Part shown: piece after piece, positions 42,650-53,800 of the stretch | Layout of the letters: the number at the start of each line of letters is the position of its first letter | How positions within the stretch are numbered: position 1 is the stretch's first letter | Assembly (NCBI GenBank): GCA_002898295.1 | Contig: BEHX01000002.1 | Coordinates: forward strand, 1 to 64,000 | Reading direction: 5' to 3' | Length of the DNA stretch: 64,000 nt | Source of the DNA: a bacterium HR21 | GTDB taxonomy: Bacteria; Bacteroidota; Ignavibacteria; Kapaibacteriales; HRBIN21 | The notes under the pieces: generated by a model | The model's input: only the letters and a program-made list of their open reading frames with translations | Database searches by the model: none | What the model was told of the DNA's origin: nothing | Position numbers and translations under genes: made by a program

Positions 42650-43677
42650 TGCCCACACGCCCGCTTCGAATCGCTCTCGATGTGATGGGCGGGGATTTCG
42701 CCCCGGCTCATGAACTGCTCGGCGCCGTCCAAGCTCTGGCAGAACTGCGTCGTCACGGTGTGGAAATCCTCTTAGTCGGGCATCGGGAGCGCGTCCGCGA
42801 GGTTGCTCAGCGCTTCCATGTGAGCCTCGACCGCTTGCCGCTTCTGCATGCTGAAGAGGTCATCACGATGGAGGATGACCCGACCAGCGCCGTCCGGCAT
42901 AAGCGCAACTCTTCCCTTGTCTTCAGTATCGAGCTGCATGCCCGCGGCGAGGTGGACGCCGTTGTCTCCACAGGAAACACCGGTGCTGTGGTAACTGCTG
43001 CCACGCTACTTCTGGGAAAGGTTTCCGGCGTCTCTCGTCCGACCATCGGGACACTGGTCCCCACGGAGCGGCATCATCCATCTATCCTGCTGGATGTCGG
43101 CGCAAACGTAGACTGCAAACCCCGCCACTTCTATGAATTTGCCCTCATGGGCAGTGTCTACGCCCGGGAGCTGCTCGGCATTGAGCGCCCGCGGGTTGCG
43201 CTGCTCAATATCGGCGAGGAGGAAAGCAAGGGCACGAGCACGCTTCGTGAAGCCTACCGACTCCTGAAGAGTCACTGCCCGAACTTCATCGGCAATGTTG
43301 AGGGGCGGGATATCCTGCGCGGGGCTGCCGATGTAGTTGTCTGCGACGGCTTCGTGGGCAACATTCTGCTGAAGTTCGGGGAAAGTCTTGCCGCTGCGTG
43401 GCGAGCACGGCTCCGCTCGCTGGCAAGTCGGGACCTATGGCGACGCGTGTTCTTGTGGTTCTTCCGCCCAACGCTGCGGCGTCTACTGCGAGAATTTGAC
43501 TACCAGAGTTACGGCGGGGTCCCCCTGCTGGGCGTCCGAGGAGTTGTCATTGTCGGACACGGACGCTCAAGCCCTGTTGCAATCCGCAACATGCTCTTGC
43601 GAGCGCACGAAGCCATCCAGCGCGCTCTGGTCCAGCGCCTGGAAGCCGCCCTCCAGGTCAACCCCATCAGTGCCTAA
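42649..43677 (+). CDS. plsX: phosphate acyltransferase PlsX
   Basis: A 342-residue enzyme that converts acyl-ACP to acyl-phosphate for the first step of phospholipid synthesis with PlsY. Recognised by RIALDVMGGDFAPAHELLGA, the RHKRNSSLV loop, VVSTGNTGAVVTAAT, DVGANVDCKP and FIGNVEGRDILRG. The start ATG overlaps the rpmF stop as TGATG, fixing the N-terminus; the longer frame to 42571 is inside rpmF in another frame. fabH follows 15 bases later. Confidence 0.97.
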   Translation: MPTRPLRIALDVMGGDFAPAHELLGAVQALAELRRHGVEILLVGHRERVREVAQRFHVSLDRLPLLHAEEVITMEDDPTSAVRHKRNSSLVFSIELHARGEVDAVVSTGNTGAVVTAATLLLGKVSGVSRPTIGTLVPTERHHPSILLDVGANVDCKPRHFYEFALMGSVYARELLGIERPRVALLNIGEEESKGTSTLREAYRLLKSHCPNFIGNVEGRDILRGAADVVVCDGFVGNILLKFGESLAAAWRARLRSLASRDLWRRVFLWFFRPTLRRLLREFDYQSYGGVPLLGVRGVVIVGHGRSSPVAIRNMLLRAHEAIQRALVQRLEAALQVNPISA

Positions 43678-43692
43678 AGCTGGAGGATTCCC

Positions 43693-44691
43693 ATGCCGCG
43701 CGCAGCGATCACTTCGGTTGGACACTATGTGCCCGAAACCGTTTACCCCAACAGCTACTTCGAGCAGTACCTGGACACCAGTGACGCCTGGATCGTGGAG
43801 CGAACCGGTATCCGGGAACGCCGATTTGCCTGCAACGGGGCAACATCCGATCTGATCATCCCTGCCGCCCGTCAATGCTTGGAACGCCGGGGCATCTCGG
43901 CAGAAGACATCGATTGCATCATCGTTGCTACGGTCACGCCCGACTACTTCTTCCCCAGCACCGCTGCTGTGGTCCAGCGCAAACTCGGTGCAACTCGGGC
44001 ATGGGGCTTTGACCTCTCGGCAGCCTGTTCGGGCTTCATCTACGCCCTGGTGGTAGCGGCAAAGCTGGTCGAGGCTGGATTCTCCCGCCGACTGCTGCTC
44101 TGCGGCGCCGATAAGATGAGCTCTATTGTCAACTTTGACGACCGCGCAACCGCTGTGCTCTTCGGTGACGGCGGGGGAGTTGTCTTACTGGAGCCGTCCG
44201 ACAATCCTGATGTCGGCGTGCTGGATGCGGTTCTCTACATGAATGGCGAGGGTGGGCAATACCTCTACATGCCTGCCGGCGGAAGCGCAAAGCCGCCCTC
44301 GCTGGAGACGGTCCAGAACAAAGAGCACTACGTCTTCCAGGAAGGGCGCACGGTCTTCAAAGAAGCTGTCATTCGCATGGCGGAAGTAACCCTGCAGATC
44401 ATGGAGCGCAATGGGCTGCGTGCCGAAGACATCGCTTGGCTCGTGCCCCATCAGGCGAATCTGCGCATCATTACAGCAACGGCTGAACGTATGGGACTGA
44501 GCATGGACAAGGTCATGGTCAATATTGACCGATACGGCAACACCACCGCCGCTACGATCCCCTTGTGCCTCTCGGAGTGGTACCAGGCAGGGAAACTCGA
44601 TTACGGCGATCGGCTTATCCTGGTTAGCTTTGGCGCTGGCTATACCTGGGGGGCTGTCTACCTGCGTTGGAGTCTCCCGAAGCCGGACTAG
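43693..44691 (+). CDS. fabH: beta-ketoacyl-ACP synthase III
   Basis: A 332-residue enzyme that starts fatty-acid chains by condensing an acyl-CoA with malonyl-ACP. The catalytic Cys is in SAACSGFIYAL, the His in WLVPHQANLRI and the Asn in RYGNTTAATI. The early substrate-binding segment TDAWIVERTGIRERR (here SDAWIVERTGIRERR) is also standard. The ATG follows a GGAGG site. It lies between plsX and fabD. Confidence 0.97.
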   Translation: MPRAAITSVGHYVPETVYPNSYFEQYLDTSDAWIVERTGIRERRFACNGATSDLIIPAARQCLERRGISAEDIDCIIVATVTPDYFFPSTAAVVQRKLGATRAWGFDLSAACSGFIYALVVAAKLVEAGFSRRLLLCGADKMSSIVNFDDRATAVLFGDGGGVVLLEPSDNPDVGVLDAVLYMNGEGGQYLYMPAGGSAKPPSLETVQNKEHYVFQEGRTVFKEAVIRMAEVTLQIMERNGLRAEDIAWLVPHQANLRIITATAERMGLSMDKVMVNIDRYGNTTAATIPLCLSEWYQAGKLDYGDRLILVSFGAGYTWGAVYLRWSLPKPD

Positions 44692-44693
44692 CG

Positions 44694-45635
44694 ATGCGGG
44701 CGTGGCTCTTTCCTGGGCAGGGCTCTCAGTACGTGGGCATGATTCGGGACCTCGTCGAGGCATTCCCGAGCGCCCGGGAGCTGCTCGAGCGCGCAGAGTC
44801 TCTGCTGGGCTTTCCGCTCGGCACCCTCTGCTTCAACGGACCGGACGAGCAGCTCCGGCAGACGCAGTACACACAGCCTGCGCTCTTCGTACACGAAGCC
44901 ATCCTCGTTGAGCTCCTCCGAGATGTCCTTCCCGCCGATGCTGTTGCCGGACACTCGGTGGGAGAGTATGCAGCCTTCTATGCCGCCGGCGTTCTCTCCT
45001 TCGAGGATGCTGTACGCCTGGTCCGGCTCCGTGGGCAGCTCATGGCTGACGCAGGCTCGCACTCCCCAGGTATGATGGCTGCAGTCATCGGTTTGGAGGA
45101 CGAGCGTGTCGAGGCGCTCTGCGCTGAGCTCTCCCAGAGCAATGGGATTGTTGTGGCTGCCAACTACAATGCTCCCGGACAACTTGTCATCTCCGGCTCT
45201 GCCGAGTTGGTTCGCATAGCCGCCGAACGCCTCCGCGCCGCTGGGGCACTCAAAGTCCTGGAGTTGCCTGTCAGCGGAGCTTTCCACTCCCCGCTGATGG
45301 AGCCTGCTCGGGAGCGCCTGGCAGAAGCCATTCAGCAAACTCCCTTCCAGCGTGCGAGGATCCCAATCTACTGCAACGTCTCGGCCGAGCCTCTTCAGGA
45401 ACCAGACCAGCTGCGACACGCCCTGATTGCTCAACTGACTTCGCCCGTACGCTGGAAACAAACGCTGCAGCGGCTCTATGCCGATGGAGTCCGGGAATTC
45501 GTCGAGGTCGGTCCGGGCAAAGTCCTGCAGGGGCTTGTCAAGCGAACGCTTTCCGGAGTCAGCATCCGGGGCATTGATACTGCCGAAGACGTGCGACGCA
45601 TATGGGCAGACTCATCCTATGAGCCGACGTCTTGA
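44694..45635 (+). CDS. fabD: malonyl-CoA-ACP transacylase
   Basis: A 313-residue enzyme that loads malonyl groups onto ACP. The GQGSQYVGM oxyanion motif near the N-terminus, the nucleophile Ser in VAGHSVGEYAAF, the Arg in VRLRGQLMADAG and the His in VSGAFHSPLMEPA are all present. The ATG at 44694, 2 bases after the fabH stop, matches the family start MRAWLFPGQG. The 3' end overlaps fabG by 17 bases. Confidence 0.96.
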   Translation: MRAWLFPGQGSQYVGMIRDLVEAFPSARELLERAESLLGFPLGTLCFNGPDEQLRQTQYTQPALFVHEAILVELLRDVLPADAVAGHSVGEYAAFYAAGVLSFEDAVRLVRLRGQLMADAGSHSPGMMAAVIGLEDERVEALCAELSQSNGIVVAANYNAPGQLVISGSAELVRIAAERLRAAGALKVLELPVSGAFHSPLMEPARERLAEAIQQTPFQRARIPIYCNVSAEPLQEPDQLRHALIAQLTSPVRWKQTLQRLYADGVREFVEVGPGKVLQGLVKRTLSGVSIRGIDTAEDVRRIWADSSYEPTS

Positions 45636-46368
45636 AGGGCTTGTCGCGCTGGTCACCGGCGGAAGTCGGGGTATCGGCGAAGCGATTGTGCGCCGCTTCG
45701 TTCGCGAAGGAGCGTTCGTCTACGCAACCTACCATACCGGCGCAGACCGCGCCCGACACATCGAAGACGAACTCAATCGCGACGGTCGTTGCGTGATCTT
45801 CCTACCCGCTGATGTGACACGGGAAGAGGATGCGGAACGCTGCTGCGCCCACATTCAGCAGGAAAGCCAGCGCCTGGATATCCTGGTCAACAACGCCGGG
45901 ATTACCGCTGACCAACTCTTGGTCCGGATGAGCACCGAGCAGTGGGATCGCGTCCTGAATACCAACCTCCGTGGTGCCTTCCTCTGGACACGAGCAGCAG
46001 TCCGTCTGATGTTGCCTCGCCGCTCCGGACGGATCATCAACATCGGCTCCGTTGTCGGTATCATGGGCAATGTGGGGCAAGCAAACTACGCGGCGGCGAA
46101 GGCTGGTCTGATTGGGCTGACCCGGGCTCTGGCAAGGGAATTGGCGTCGCGCAATATTTTAGTAAACTGCGTCGCGCCTGGTTACGTGGAAACAGCCATG
46201 ACGGCTCAGCTCCCCGAACAGCAACAGCATGCCCTCCGGCAGGCAATCCCACTGGGGCGTGTTGCTTCGGCAGAGGAAATCGCTGCCGTGGTCGCATTCC
46301 TGGCCTCACCAGAGGCATCGTACATCACAGGGCAGACAATCGTGGTGGACGGCGGACTCTCGCTCTGA
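45619..46368 (+). CDS. fabG: 3-oxoacyl-ACP reductase
   Basis: A 249-residue short-chain dehydrogenase that reduces 3-oxoacyl-ACP with NADPH in each elongation cycle. The cofactor motif is ALVTGGSRGIGEA; the catalytic triad lies in INIGSVVGIMGN (Ser) and NYAAAKAGLIG (Tyr and Lys). The NNAG segment (ILVNNAGITAD) and the C-terminal SYITGQTIVVDGGLSL are typical. The ATG at 45619 overlaps fabD by 17 bases; the frame continues upstream but that is fabD sequence in another frame. Confidence 0.97.
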   Translation: MSRRLEGLVALVTGGSRGIGEAIVRRFVREGAFVYATYHTGADRARHIEDELNRDGRCVIFLPADVTREEDAERCCAHIQQESQRLDILVNNAGITADQLLVRMSTEQWDRVLNTNLRGAFLWTRAAVRLMLPRRSGRIINIGSVVGIMGNVGQANYAAAKAGLIGLTRALARELASRNILVNCVAPGYVETAMTAQLPEQQQHALRQAIPLGRVASAEEIAAVVAFLASPEASYITGQTIVVDGGLSL

Positions 46369-46428
46369 GCCCGCCGCGCCACCTGGAAGAAGTCGGTGGT
46401 TCCATCAAGTTGTGGAGGATACGCAACA

Positions 46429-46686
46429 ATGACGGTCGAACAGCGTGTTCGCGACATCATCGTCCGGAAGCTCGGCGTGGAAGAATCCCAGGTCACTCTC
46501 GAAGCATCCTTCATGCATGACCTGGGGGCTGACTCGCTCGACATCGTGGAGCTGATCATGGAGTTCGAGCGGGAATTCAACCTCACCATCGAGGACTCCG
46601 ACGCGGAGCAGATCCGGACCGTTGGAGACGCAGTCCGCTATATCGAACAGCGACTCGCCGAGCAGGGTAGTGGGTCTGGCGGATAA
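46429..46686 (+). CDS. acpP: acyl carrier protein
   Basis: An 85-residue ACP that carries growing acyl chains on a phosphopantetheine arm. The attachment Ser is in [16 protein letters not shown], and the acidic four-helix pattern is complete. A short Gly/Ser tail (EQGSGSGG) is added at the C-terminus. The ATG at 46429 follows a strong GGAGG site. It lies between fabG (60 bases upstream) and fabF (11 bases downstream), a conserved order. Confidence 0.97.
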   Translation: MTVEQRVRDIIVRKLGVEESQVTLEASFMHDLGADSLDIVELIMEFEREFNLTIEDSDAEQIRTVGDAVRYIEQRLAEQGSGSGG

Positions 46687-46697
46687 CCTATCGGGGC

Positions 46698-47960
46698 ATG
46701 GCACAGCAGCATCGACGCCGAGTCGTTGTCACGGGCATGGGAGCAGTGACTCCCATTGGGAACAGCGTTGAGGAATTCTGGCGCGCGATGATGGAAGGGC
46801 GCAGCGGTGCTGCTCCTATCACGCGCTTTGACGCCTCGCAGTTCGACACCCGCTTTGCCTGCGAGGTCAAAAACTACGACCCGCTCCTCCACATGAGCCG
46901 CAAGGACATCCAGCGGATGGACCTCTTCGCGCAGTTTGCCATGTCTGCAACCGTCATGGCGGTTGAAGACGCCGGGCTGGATTTCAGCCGGCTCAATCCC
47001 TACCGAGTCGGGGTCGTGGTTGGTTCTGGCGTAGGCGGGATGTGGACGTACCACGAGCAACAGCAGCGGCTCTTCGAGCGCAACGGGAAGCCTGACCGCA
47101 TCTCGCCGTACTTCGTCCCCATGTTCATCGTGGACATTGTCCCAGGGCTCATTGCCATCCGCTATGGGCTCAAAGGACCGAACTACAGCACGGTCTCTGC
47201 CTGCGCGACCTCCGCGCATGCCATTGCTGATGGCATGATGCTCATCGAGCGCGGGCTGGCTGATGTAGTCATCGTCGGGGGCAGCGAAGCGGCCATCTGC
47301 CCGATGGGTATTGCCGGCTTCAATGCAATGAAAGCTCTCTCTACACGGAACGATTCGCCCCAGACTGCCAGCCGCCCCTTCGATGCTGAGCGGGACGGCT
47401 TCGTCATGGGCGAAGGCGCCGGCATCTTGGTCTTGGAAGCTCTCGATCACGCCATTCGCCGCGATGCTCCGAAAATCTACGCTGAGCTCAAGGGCTTCGG
47501 GCTCAGCGATGATGCCTACCACATCACCCAGCCCATCCCGAATGGCGAAGGAGCAATCCTGTCCATGCGCTGGGCGCTGGAAGATGCCGGTCTGCAGCCA
47601 ACCGATATCGACTACATCAACGCCCACGGGACCTCGACACCGTACAACGATAAAACCGAAACGCTGGCAATCAAAACCGTCTTCGGTGAGCATGCGTATC
47701 GGCTCGCTGTCAGCTCCACGAAATCCATGACTGGGCATCTGCTGGGAGCTGCCGGCGCGGTGGAAGCCATCGCCACCGTGCTGGCAATCGCCCACCAGAC
47801 GCTGCCGCCGACGATCAACTACCGCACCCCTGACCCCGAGTGCGATCTCTTCTACGTTCCCAATACCCCTGTGCAGCGGCGTGTCCGCGCCGCCCTCAGC
47901 AACGCCTTTGGCTTCGGCGGCCATAATGTTACGCTCTGCTTTGCGGAATTTCAAGAGTAG
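46698..47960 (+). CDS. fabF: beta-ketoacyl-ACP synthase II
   Basis: A 420-residue elongating ketosynthase. The catalytic Cys is in [14 protein letters not shown], the two His in [11 protein letters not shown] and [17 protein letters not shown], and the Lys lies in the latter block. The N-terminal [16 protein letters not shown] and C-terminal [13 protein letters not shown] are typical. The 3' end overlaps rnc by 35 bases. A long reverse-strand open frame over it is a shadow. Confidence 0.97.
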   Translation: MAQQHRRRVVVTGMGAVTPIGNSVEEFWRAMMEGRSGAAPITRFDASQFDTRFACEVKNYDPLLHMSRKDIQRMDLFAQFAMSATVMAVEDAGLDFSRLNPYRVGVVVGSGVGGMWTYHEQQQRLFERNGKPDRISPYFVPMFIVDIVPGLIAIRYGLKGPNYSTVSACATSAHAIADGMMLIERGLADVVIVGGSEAAICPMGIAGFNAMKALSTRNDSPQTASRPFDAERDGFVMGEGAGILVLEALDHAIRRDAPKIYAELKGFGLSDDAYHITQPIPNGEGAILSMRWALEDAGLQPTDIDYINAHGTSTPYNDKTETLAIKTVFGEHAYRLAVSSTKSMTGHLLGAAGAVEAIATVLAIAHQTLPPTINYRTPDPECDLFYVPNTPVQRRVRAALSNAFGFGGHNVTLCFAEFQE

Positions 47961-48792
47961 CCTACACAGAGCGCTCGATGCTCTCCGGCGCTGGCTCTGC
48001 CCGCAAGAGCGCTCCCCTATTGAGCAGGTGCACTCCCGGCTCTTCCCGCCAATAGGGACGCTTTCGCGCGCATCCAAGCAGGAGCTGGAACAGAGGCTCG
48101 GTTTCCCTATCCGCAAAGCCCCGTACTATGAGCAAGCCCTGCTGCATCGTTCGGCGCTGCACCGGTTTGCCCGCCCGGGAGTTGTCTCAAACGAACGCTT
48201 GGAATTCCTCGGCGATGCCCTCCTCGGTTTCCTGACAGCGGAGTACCTCTTCGAACGCTACCCCGAACTTCCAGAGGGGGAGCTAACCAAGATGCGAACG
48301 TGGCTAGTCAATCGGCGGACCTTGGCAATTTGTGCCCGCAAACTCACTCTGGAACGCTGGCTGACTGCCAGCCCCAGCGCCCGCCATGCTATCGAACGTG
48401 GCAGCGACGCTCCCCTGGCTGATGCCCTCGAAGCGCTCATTGCCGCTGTCTACCTTGACCACGGTCTGGAGGCTGCCCGCGCTCTTGTACGGGACCGCTT
48501 ACTTCCCATCGCCGAGGAGGAACATCTCCTGCAAGACACCAACTACAAGAGCCTGCTGCTGGAGTACCTCCAAGCCCGCGGCGAAGCTCCCCCCCAGTAC
48601 AGGGTTCTCTCCGAACGTGGACCAGCACATGCCAAGGAGTTCGTCGTCGGTGTCTACGTGGGCGAGCACTGCCTCGGCGTTGGGAGAGGTCGCAGCAAGA
48701 AAGAGGCCGAGCAGCACGCTGCCCGCAAAGCCTTGATGGAGCTGGAACGTGTAAACACAGACACAGACCACGATGGAGCCCCTCATCTTTGA
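47926..48792 (+). CDS. rnc: ribonuclease III
   Basis: A 288-residue double-strand-specific RNase that processes rRNA and mRNAs. The RNase III signature [20 protein letters not shown] includes the metal-binding Glu and Asp. The second metal motif lies in [16 protein letters not shown] double-stranded-RNA-binding domain (about 205-275; [14 protein letters not shown] to [16 protein letters not shown]) completes it. There is an N-terminal extension of about 45 residues before the nuclease domain ([19 protein letters not shown]). The ATG at 47926 lies inside fabF by 35 bases. gcvPB overlaps its end by 20 bases. Confidence 0.96.
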   Translation: MLRSALRNFKSSLHRALDALRRWLCPQERSPIEQVHSRLFPPIGTLSRASKQELEQRLGFPIRKAPYYEQALLHRSALHRFARPGVVSNERLEFLGDALLGFLTAEYLFERYPELPEGELTKMRTWLVNRRTLAICARKLTLERWLTASPSARHAIERGSDAPLADALEALIAAVYLDHGLEAARALVRDRLLPIAEEEHLLQDTNYKSLLLEYLQARGEAPPQYRVLSERGPAHAKEFVVGVYVGEHCLGVGRGRSKKEAEQHAARKALMELERVNTDTDHDGAPHL

Positions 48793-50257
48793 GAAGAGCC
48801 AACCGGGACGGCGAGCATTCTCGCTCCCCCCGCTGGACGTCCCTGAACAGCCACTGGACGAACTGCTCCCGGCACACCTCCTGCGACACCAGCCGGCACT
48901 ACTCCCTGAGGTGAGCGAACCAGAACTGCTGCGACACTACGTCCGCCTGTCGCAGCTCAACTATTCGGTCGATACGGGCTTCTATCCCCTGGGGTCCTGT
49001 ACGATGAAGTACAACCCGAAGCTCAACGAGCGCGTCGCTGCCCTGGAAGGCTTCCGGCACGCGCACCCGCTGCAACCGGAGGAGACCGTCCAGGGACTGC
49101 TCCAGCTCATGGACGAGCTGGCAGAGGCGCTCAAGAGCATCACGGGGCTTGCTGCCGTCTCGCTCCAGCCCGCAGCGGGCGCACACGGCGAACTGACCGG
49201 CATCTTGATGATCCGCGCCTATCACCTCGACCGTGGAGAAGCTCAGCGACGGAAAATTCTCATCCCCGACTCTGCCCACGGCACTAATCCCGCTTCAGCA
49301 GCCATGGTGGGCTTTGAAGTAGTCACCATCCGCTCCAATAGCGCTGGACGCATCGATCTGGGTGAATTAGAACGCCACCTGGGCGATGACGTCGCCGCCC
49401 TCATGCTGACTAACCCGAACACACTCGGTATCTTCGAGCGGGACATCCTCACCATCGAGCGCCTCGTTCACCAGGCAGGTGCCCTCCTCTACATGGACGG
49501 GGCAAATCTCAATGCCCTCATCGGGCTTGTCCGCCCCGGCGATATGGGCGTGGATTGCCTCCATGTCAATCTGCACAAGACCTTCTCCACCCCACACGGT
49601 GGGGGAGGACCCGGAGCAGGTCCTGTCTGTGTCAGCGACCGCCTTGCCCCGTACCTGCCTGTGCCGCGCATCGTTCGCCGCGGTGAGCGCTATGCCTTGG
49701 ACTGGGACGCCCCGAAGAGCATTGGACGTGTCCACAGCTTCTTCGGCAACGTCGGGATGTTCATCCGCGCGTATGCGTACATCCGCATGCTGGGCGCGGA
49801 CGGCATCCAGCGCGTCAGCCGCGATGCGATTCTCAACGCGAACTACCTCCTGAGCCGTATCCGGCACGTCTACCAACAGCCGTACCCAGAGACGCCCATG
49901 CACGAGTTCGTGGTCTCCGCCGCTGCTTTCAAGCGCTTCGGCGTGCGCACGATGGATATCGCCAAGCGCTTGCTCGACTATGGATTCCATGCGCCCACGG
50001 TCTACTTCCCCCTCATCGTCCCGGAAGCCCTGCTGATTGAGCCGACGGAGACAGAAACCAAGCAGACGCTGGACGCTTTTGCCGATGCCCTGCTTTCCAT
50101 CGCCCGGGAAGCAGAAACAGAGCCGGAACTCCTGCGTTCTGCTCCCCATCGGACTCCGGTGCGTCGCCTCAACGATGCCCTGGCAGCCCGCCTGCTCAAC
50201 GTTGCCTGGAACGGACAGGCAAAACACGAAACCGTCCCGTCAGCACCGTCCTCCTGA
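48773..50257 (+). CDS. gcvPB: glycine dehydrogenase (decarboxylating) subunit 2, P-protein beta
   Basis: A 494-residue C-terminal half of the two-part glycine cleavage P-protein, which decarboxylates glycine and passes the aminomethyl group to the lipoyl H-protein. Motifs are [41 protein letters not shown], and the PLP Lys in [18 protein letters not shown]. The partner subunit 1 and the H- and T-proteins are not in the window. It overlaps rnc by 20 bases and its TGA overlaps the next ATG (TGATG), so it rides on the fab operon. Confidence 0.96.
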   Translation: MEPLIFEKSQPGRRAFSLPPLDVPEQPLDELLPAHLLRHQPALLPEVSEPELLRHYVRLSQLNYSVDTGFYPLGSCTMKYNPKLNERVAALEGFRHAHPLQPEETVQGLLQLMDELAEALKSITGLAAVSLQPAAGAHGELTGILMIRAYHLDRGEAQRRKILIPDSAHGTNPASAAMVGFEVVTIRSNSAGRIDLGELERHLGDDVAALMLTNPNTLGIFERDILTIERLVHQAGALLYMDGANLNALIGLVRPGDMGVDCLHVNLHKTFSTPHGGGGPGAGPVCVSDRLAPYLPVPRIVRRGERYALDWDAPKSIGRVHSFFGNVGMFIRAYAYIRMLGADGIQRVSRDAILNANYLLSRIRHVYQQPYPETPMHEFVVSAAAFKRFGVRTMDIAKRLLDYGFHAPTVYFPLIVPEALLIEPTETETKQTLDAFADALLSIAREAETEPELLRSAPHRTPVRRLNDALAARLLNVAWNGQAKHETVPSAPSS

Positions 50258-50847
50258 TGAGTTCTCCCGAAGCTCTCGCCGAACACCGATGGCAGGCACT
50301 TGTGCGGGCATACTATGCCCTCCACGCCCCCGAGACCGATACTCAAGCCCGCCTGGAAGCCGCTCGTTGGCGCAGTGCTCATCGTGACTTCTACGACACC
50401 TTCCTCGCTCAGCTGGAAGAGGTACGCCGCGCTGCGTCGGTGGCACTCCAGCACGCCTGGGCTCCGTACTCTCACTTCCCCGTCGGGGCAGCACTGCTCT
50501 GTACCGATGGCACAATCTGGCACGGTTGCAACGTGGAATGTAGCAGTTACGGACTGACGCTCTGCGCCGAACGCGTAGCCCTGGGAGCAGCCGTGGCGAA
50601 CGGACGCCGAGACTTCGTCCTGCTGGTCCTACTGACCGATACCGATACCCCTGTTGCCCCTTGCGGTGCGTGCCGGCAATTACTCCATGACTTCACCCCT
50701 CAGCTCCTCATCCTCGCCGAAGGCATACGGCAAGGGCGCACCGCTCTCTGGTTCCTCTCCCAGCTCCTCCCAGATCCCTTCTCCGGCAAGGATATTTGGG
50801 AGCGCTACCGGAGGAGCACCACTGCCCTGACCCACCGCGAAGAGTGA
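50257..50847 (+). CDS. cdd: cytidine deaminase with N-terminal extension
   Basis: A 196-residue zinc deaminase that converts cytidine or deoxycytidine to uridine forms for pyrimidine salvage. The catalytic His/Cys-type motif reads TLCAERVALGAAV (here Cys-Ala-Glu with the catalytic Glu), and the other zinc ligands are in APCGACRQLL. The early NVECSSYGLTLCAER segment is typical of the tetrameric form. The first 55 residues, predicted helical, extend beyond the usual 130-residue core. The ATG overlaps the gcvPB stop (TGATG). The 3' end overlaps the opposing T9SS gene by 43 bases. Confidence 0.93.
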   Translation: MSSPEALAEHRWQALVRAYYALHAPETDTQARLEAARWRSAHRDFYDTFLAQLEEVRRAASVALQHAWAPYSHFPVGAALLCTDGTIWHGCNVECSSYGLTLCAERVALGAAVANGRRDFVLLVLLTDTDTPVAPCGACRQLLHDFTPQLLILAEGIRQGRTALWFLSQLLPDPFSGKDIWERYRRSTTALTHREE

Positions 50848-53800
50848 CCACTCTCGACCACCAACCAGTAGACCCCGCTGGGAAGCCCCTCGACAGACAG
50901 CTCCACCGTTCCTTCAGCCACCCGAACCCCAAGCACAGAGTAGAGTGCCGAGCGTACTGCCCAAGGTTCCGGAAGCACAATCTGCACACGCTGTGGTGCC
51001 TCCGGCGAGGGAAGCCATCGTAATTGAAGCGGGGTCAGCTCCTCTGAACGAACACCCACCCGAATCTGGAGCCGACCAGGAGCACTTGTATCGCTTCCGC
51101 AGCGGTTCCAGACCACACACTGATATAGCCCCGTATCGGCTACCGTTGCCGCCAGGATGCAGAAGTTTGTGTCTGTCGCCCCGGGAATGGGGACGCCGTT
51201 TTTGAGCCACTGATACCGACGGCTTGTTCCCCCCTCAGCACTGATTGAGAAACACGCCCGTTGTCCCGCCTCCACGCTGACATCCTCCGGCATACGCGCA
51301 ATGCGCGGGCGTTCTTCGACCAGGACAGTTGTTGCCCGGCTGCTCAGCTCCGGAGGACAGCTCCCGCGGACCCGCACCGTATACTGCCCCGCCTGCCCAA
51401 GACCAGTGATAGGGAGACGCAGCACTGCTTGCTGCGCGCCGGCAATGGGAGCATTACCCCGATACCACTGGTATGTGAGCGAATCCCCCGAGGCAGAAAC
51501 CTGGAGCACAAGGGTGTCTCCCACGCAGAGGCGGACCGTATCCGGTGGCTGCTGTGTAATGCTGGGAGGCTGTGCAATGGTGAAGGCGGAATCGCTCGCA
51601 TCGGAAAGCCCTGAGGCAACGTGGACGATACGCAGCCAGTAGCGCCCCGAAGGCTGTGTTGCGGGAACCGTCCACATGTACGTTGTGGTGCCTGCAACGG
51701 TTGCAATAGGTGTCCATTCCTGATGGTTTGCGCTGATCTCGATGCGAAACGTGTCCCCTGGCTGCGTGTTCGAGGTGTTCCAGGAAACGGTAACAGCGGC
51801 TCCCGCGCAGAAACGCTCCCCACCCCGCGGGGAGAAGAGCGTCAGAGTTGCCCGCACAAACTTCACCACGAAGGCATCCCAGCCCCCACCAGCGGTGTTC
51901 TGAAAGCCCTCAGCGGCGCGGCACAGCTCAGCAGAGTTCGTCTCCCCAGCAAGGTAGAAATCTCCCCGAGCATCCATAACGGCAGCCAGTGGACGCTCAT
52001 CCCGCGGCGAGCCCAGGAAAGTGCTGTAGCTGAGCTCGTACGGCAACAGATCGGGGAAGACCGTGATGAAGATGTCCTGCCCCCCGATCGGACGCGAGCT
52101 ATGCGCATCGGGAGTGACGGGAAAGTTTGCCGAGCGGGTCCACCCAATTACGATCGGAGCGTTGTTGAATTCCACCACAGCCCGCGGCTCATCATCGGCA
52201 GAGCCGCCAAGGAAGCTCGAATAGAGAAGAGCACCTGTCCCCAAGCCCTGGCTGGTGAAGCGACACAGAAATCCATCCGCGCCACCTGCCAACTGCCTCT
52301 GGTACGGTACTGCTGTGACGGGGAAATTCGAGGAGCGCGTAACGCCAACGACCCACACCTCTCCATTGTCCCGGGCAATAATCCCGGTTGCGTAGTCCTC
52401 TTGATCCCCGCCAAGGAACGTGCAGTACTGCAGTGTCGCGCTCGTCGGACGGAACTTCGCCACGAAAGCATCCCGAGTCCCACCGTTGTAGTCTCGGTCG
52501 TAGGGGCGATTGCCCGGGTTTTGAAACGTAGGGACAGGGTAGTTTGGGAAGTTCGACGAAGAGGTCTCGCCACAGAGGTACGTGTAGCCTTCGGGGTCGG
52601 TGTAGACAGACCAGGCTGACTCGTTATCAGAGCCTCCCAGGAAAGTGGAGAAACTCAGCGAGGCGCCTGTATTGCTGACCGCTGTTAGGAAGACATCCCA
52701 GTTACCGGCATACGTCCGCTGATAGGCTCCGGAGACTGTCGGGTAATCTGAGGACTGCGTCCGCCCTGCCAGGACAACGATCCCATCCCGGCGCACCGAG
52801 CCCGTGGTGGCAATATCATCGCTACTACCCCCGACGTACGTAGACCAGCGGAGCTGGGAGCCTTGCGCTGTCAGCCGTGTCACGAACAGATCCATCCCGC
52901 CCCGCAATTGCTGTTGGTAAGGATTGCGCACGGGAAAATCCGGGGAATTCGTCGAGCCGCCCACCAGAATCTCGCCGCTGGACTCAACCCCGACGACAGC
53001 TGGGAGATCTGAACCACTGCCCCCAAGGTAGGTAGCAAACAGCAGCCGGCGCAGTGTCGGGTCCAGCTTGAGCACAACGACATCGGCCAAGCCATTGTAA
53101 GTCGTATCGTAGGCGCCCGGGGTCATCCGGAAGCTGAGCTCTTCTGCCTGCACAACGGTCAGAATCGAGCCATCGGAGAGGCGCTGGAGCGCCGGTGCCC
53201 GCTCATCGGCGGCGGTGCCAATGCAGGTAGCATACACAATGGGGTCAATGACGAGAGGATAGCGCATGTCGTAGCCTTCCAGTGCGAAGCGGAGGCGATA
53301 TGCTCCCGCCCCAGCTGCTTCCAGCACGAAGCGGACGGGGATCTCCACGCGCTGCTCCCCGATCTCCTGGTACGCCCGCAAGGCTGAGTGGACAACAACC
53401 GGTCCGTATGCCCCGTATAGGCGGAGCTCATCGCCCTGGAGAGCAACAAGGGCACGCTCAGCCCCTCGCAGCCGCACGCGCAGTTGCGCAGGATCTGCAC
53501 CGGGACGCACAACGAAGTCGTACCGAGGTCCCTCGGGCATTGCCCATAGCCGCAAGGTAACCCCAGGGTAGAGCTCCACCAGCTCCACCATCCGGGCAAC
53601 AGGAACATCGTGGTGCCAGTTCTCAGCAGAGCGCCCGCGGATGAAGTGGAGCACTGTCGGCTCTGCCAGCTGAATTCGTCCCAGCGCCGGCATAGCCCCT
53701 TCGAACTCCAGCCAGACAACGTGCCCCCGTCGGTGGATACGCCTCTGCCCTGGGTTGTCGTACCTATCTGGCAGGAATTCGACCCACTGCTCATAGGCAT

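Noticed and set aside
46638-48116. A 492-codon minus-strand frame opposite fabF and rnc
   Set aside because: fabF is unmistakable; the antisense product is rich in Arg, His, Asp and Gly with no family pattern.
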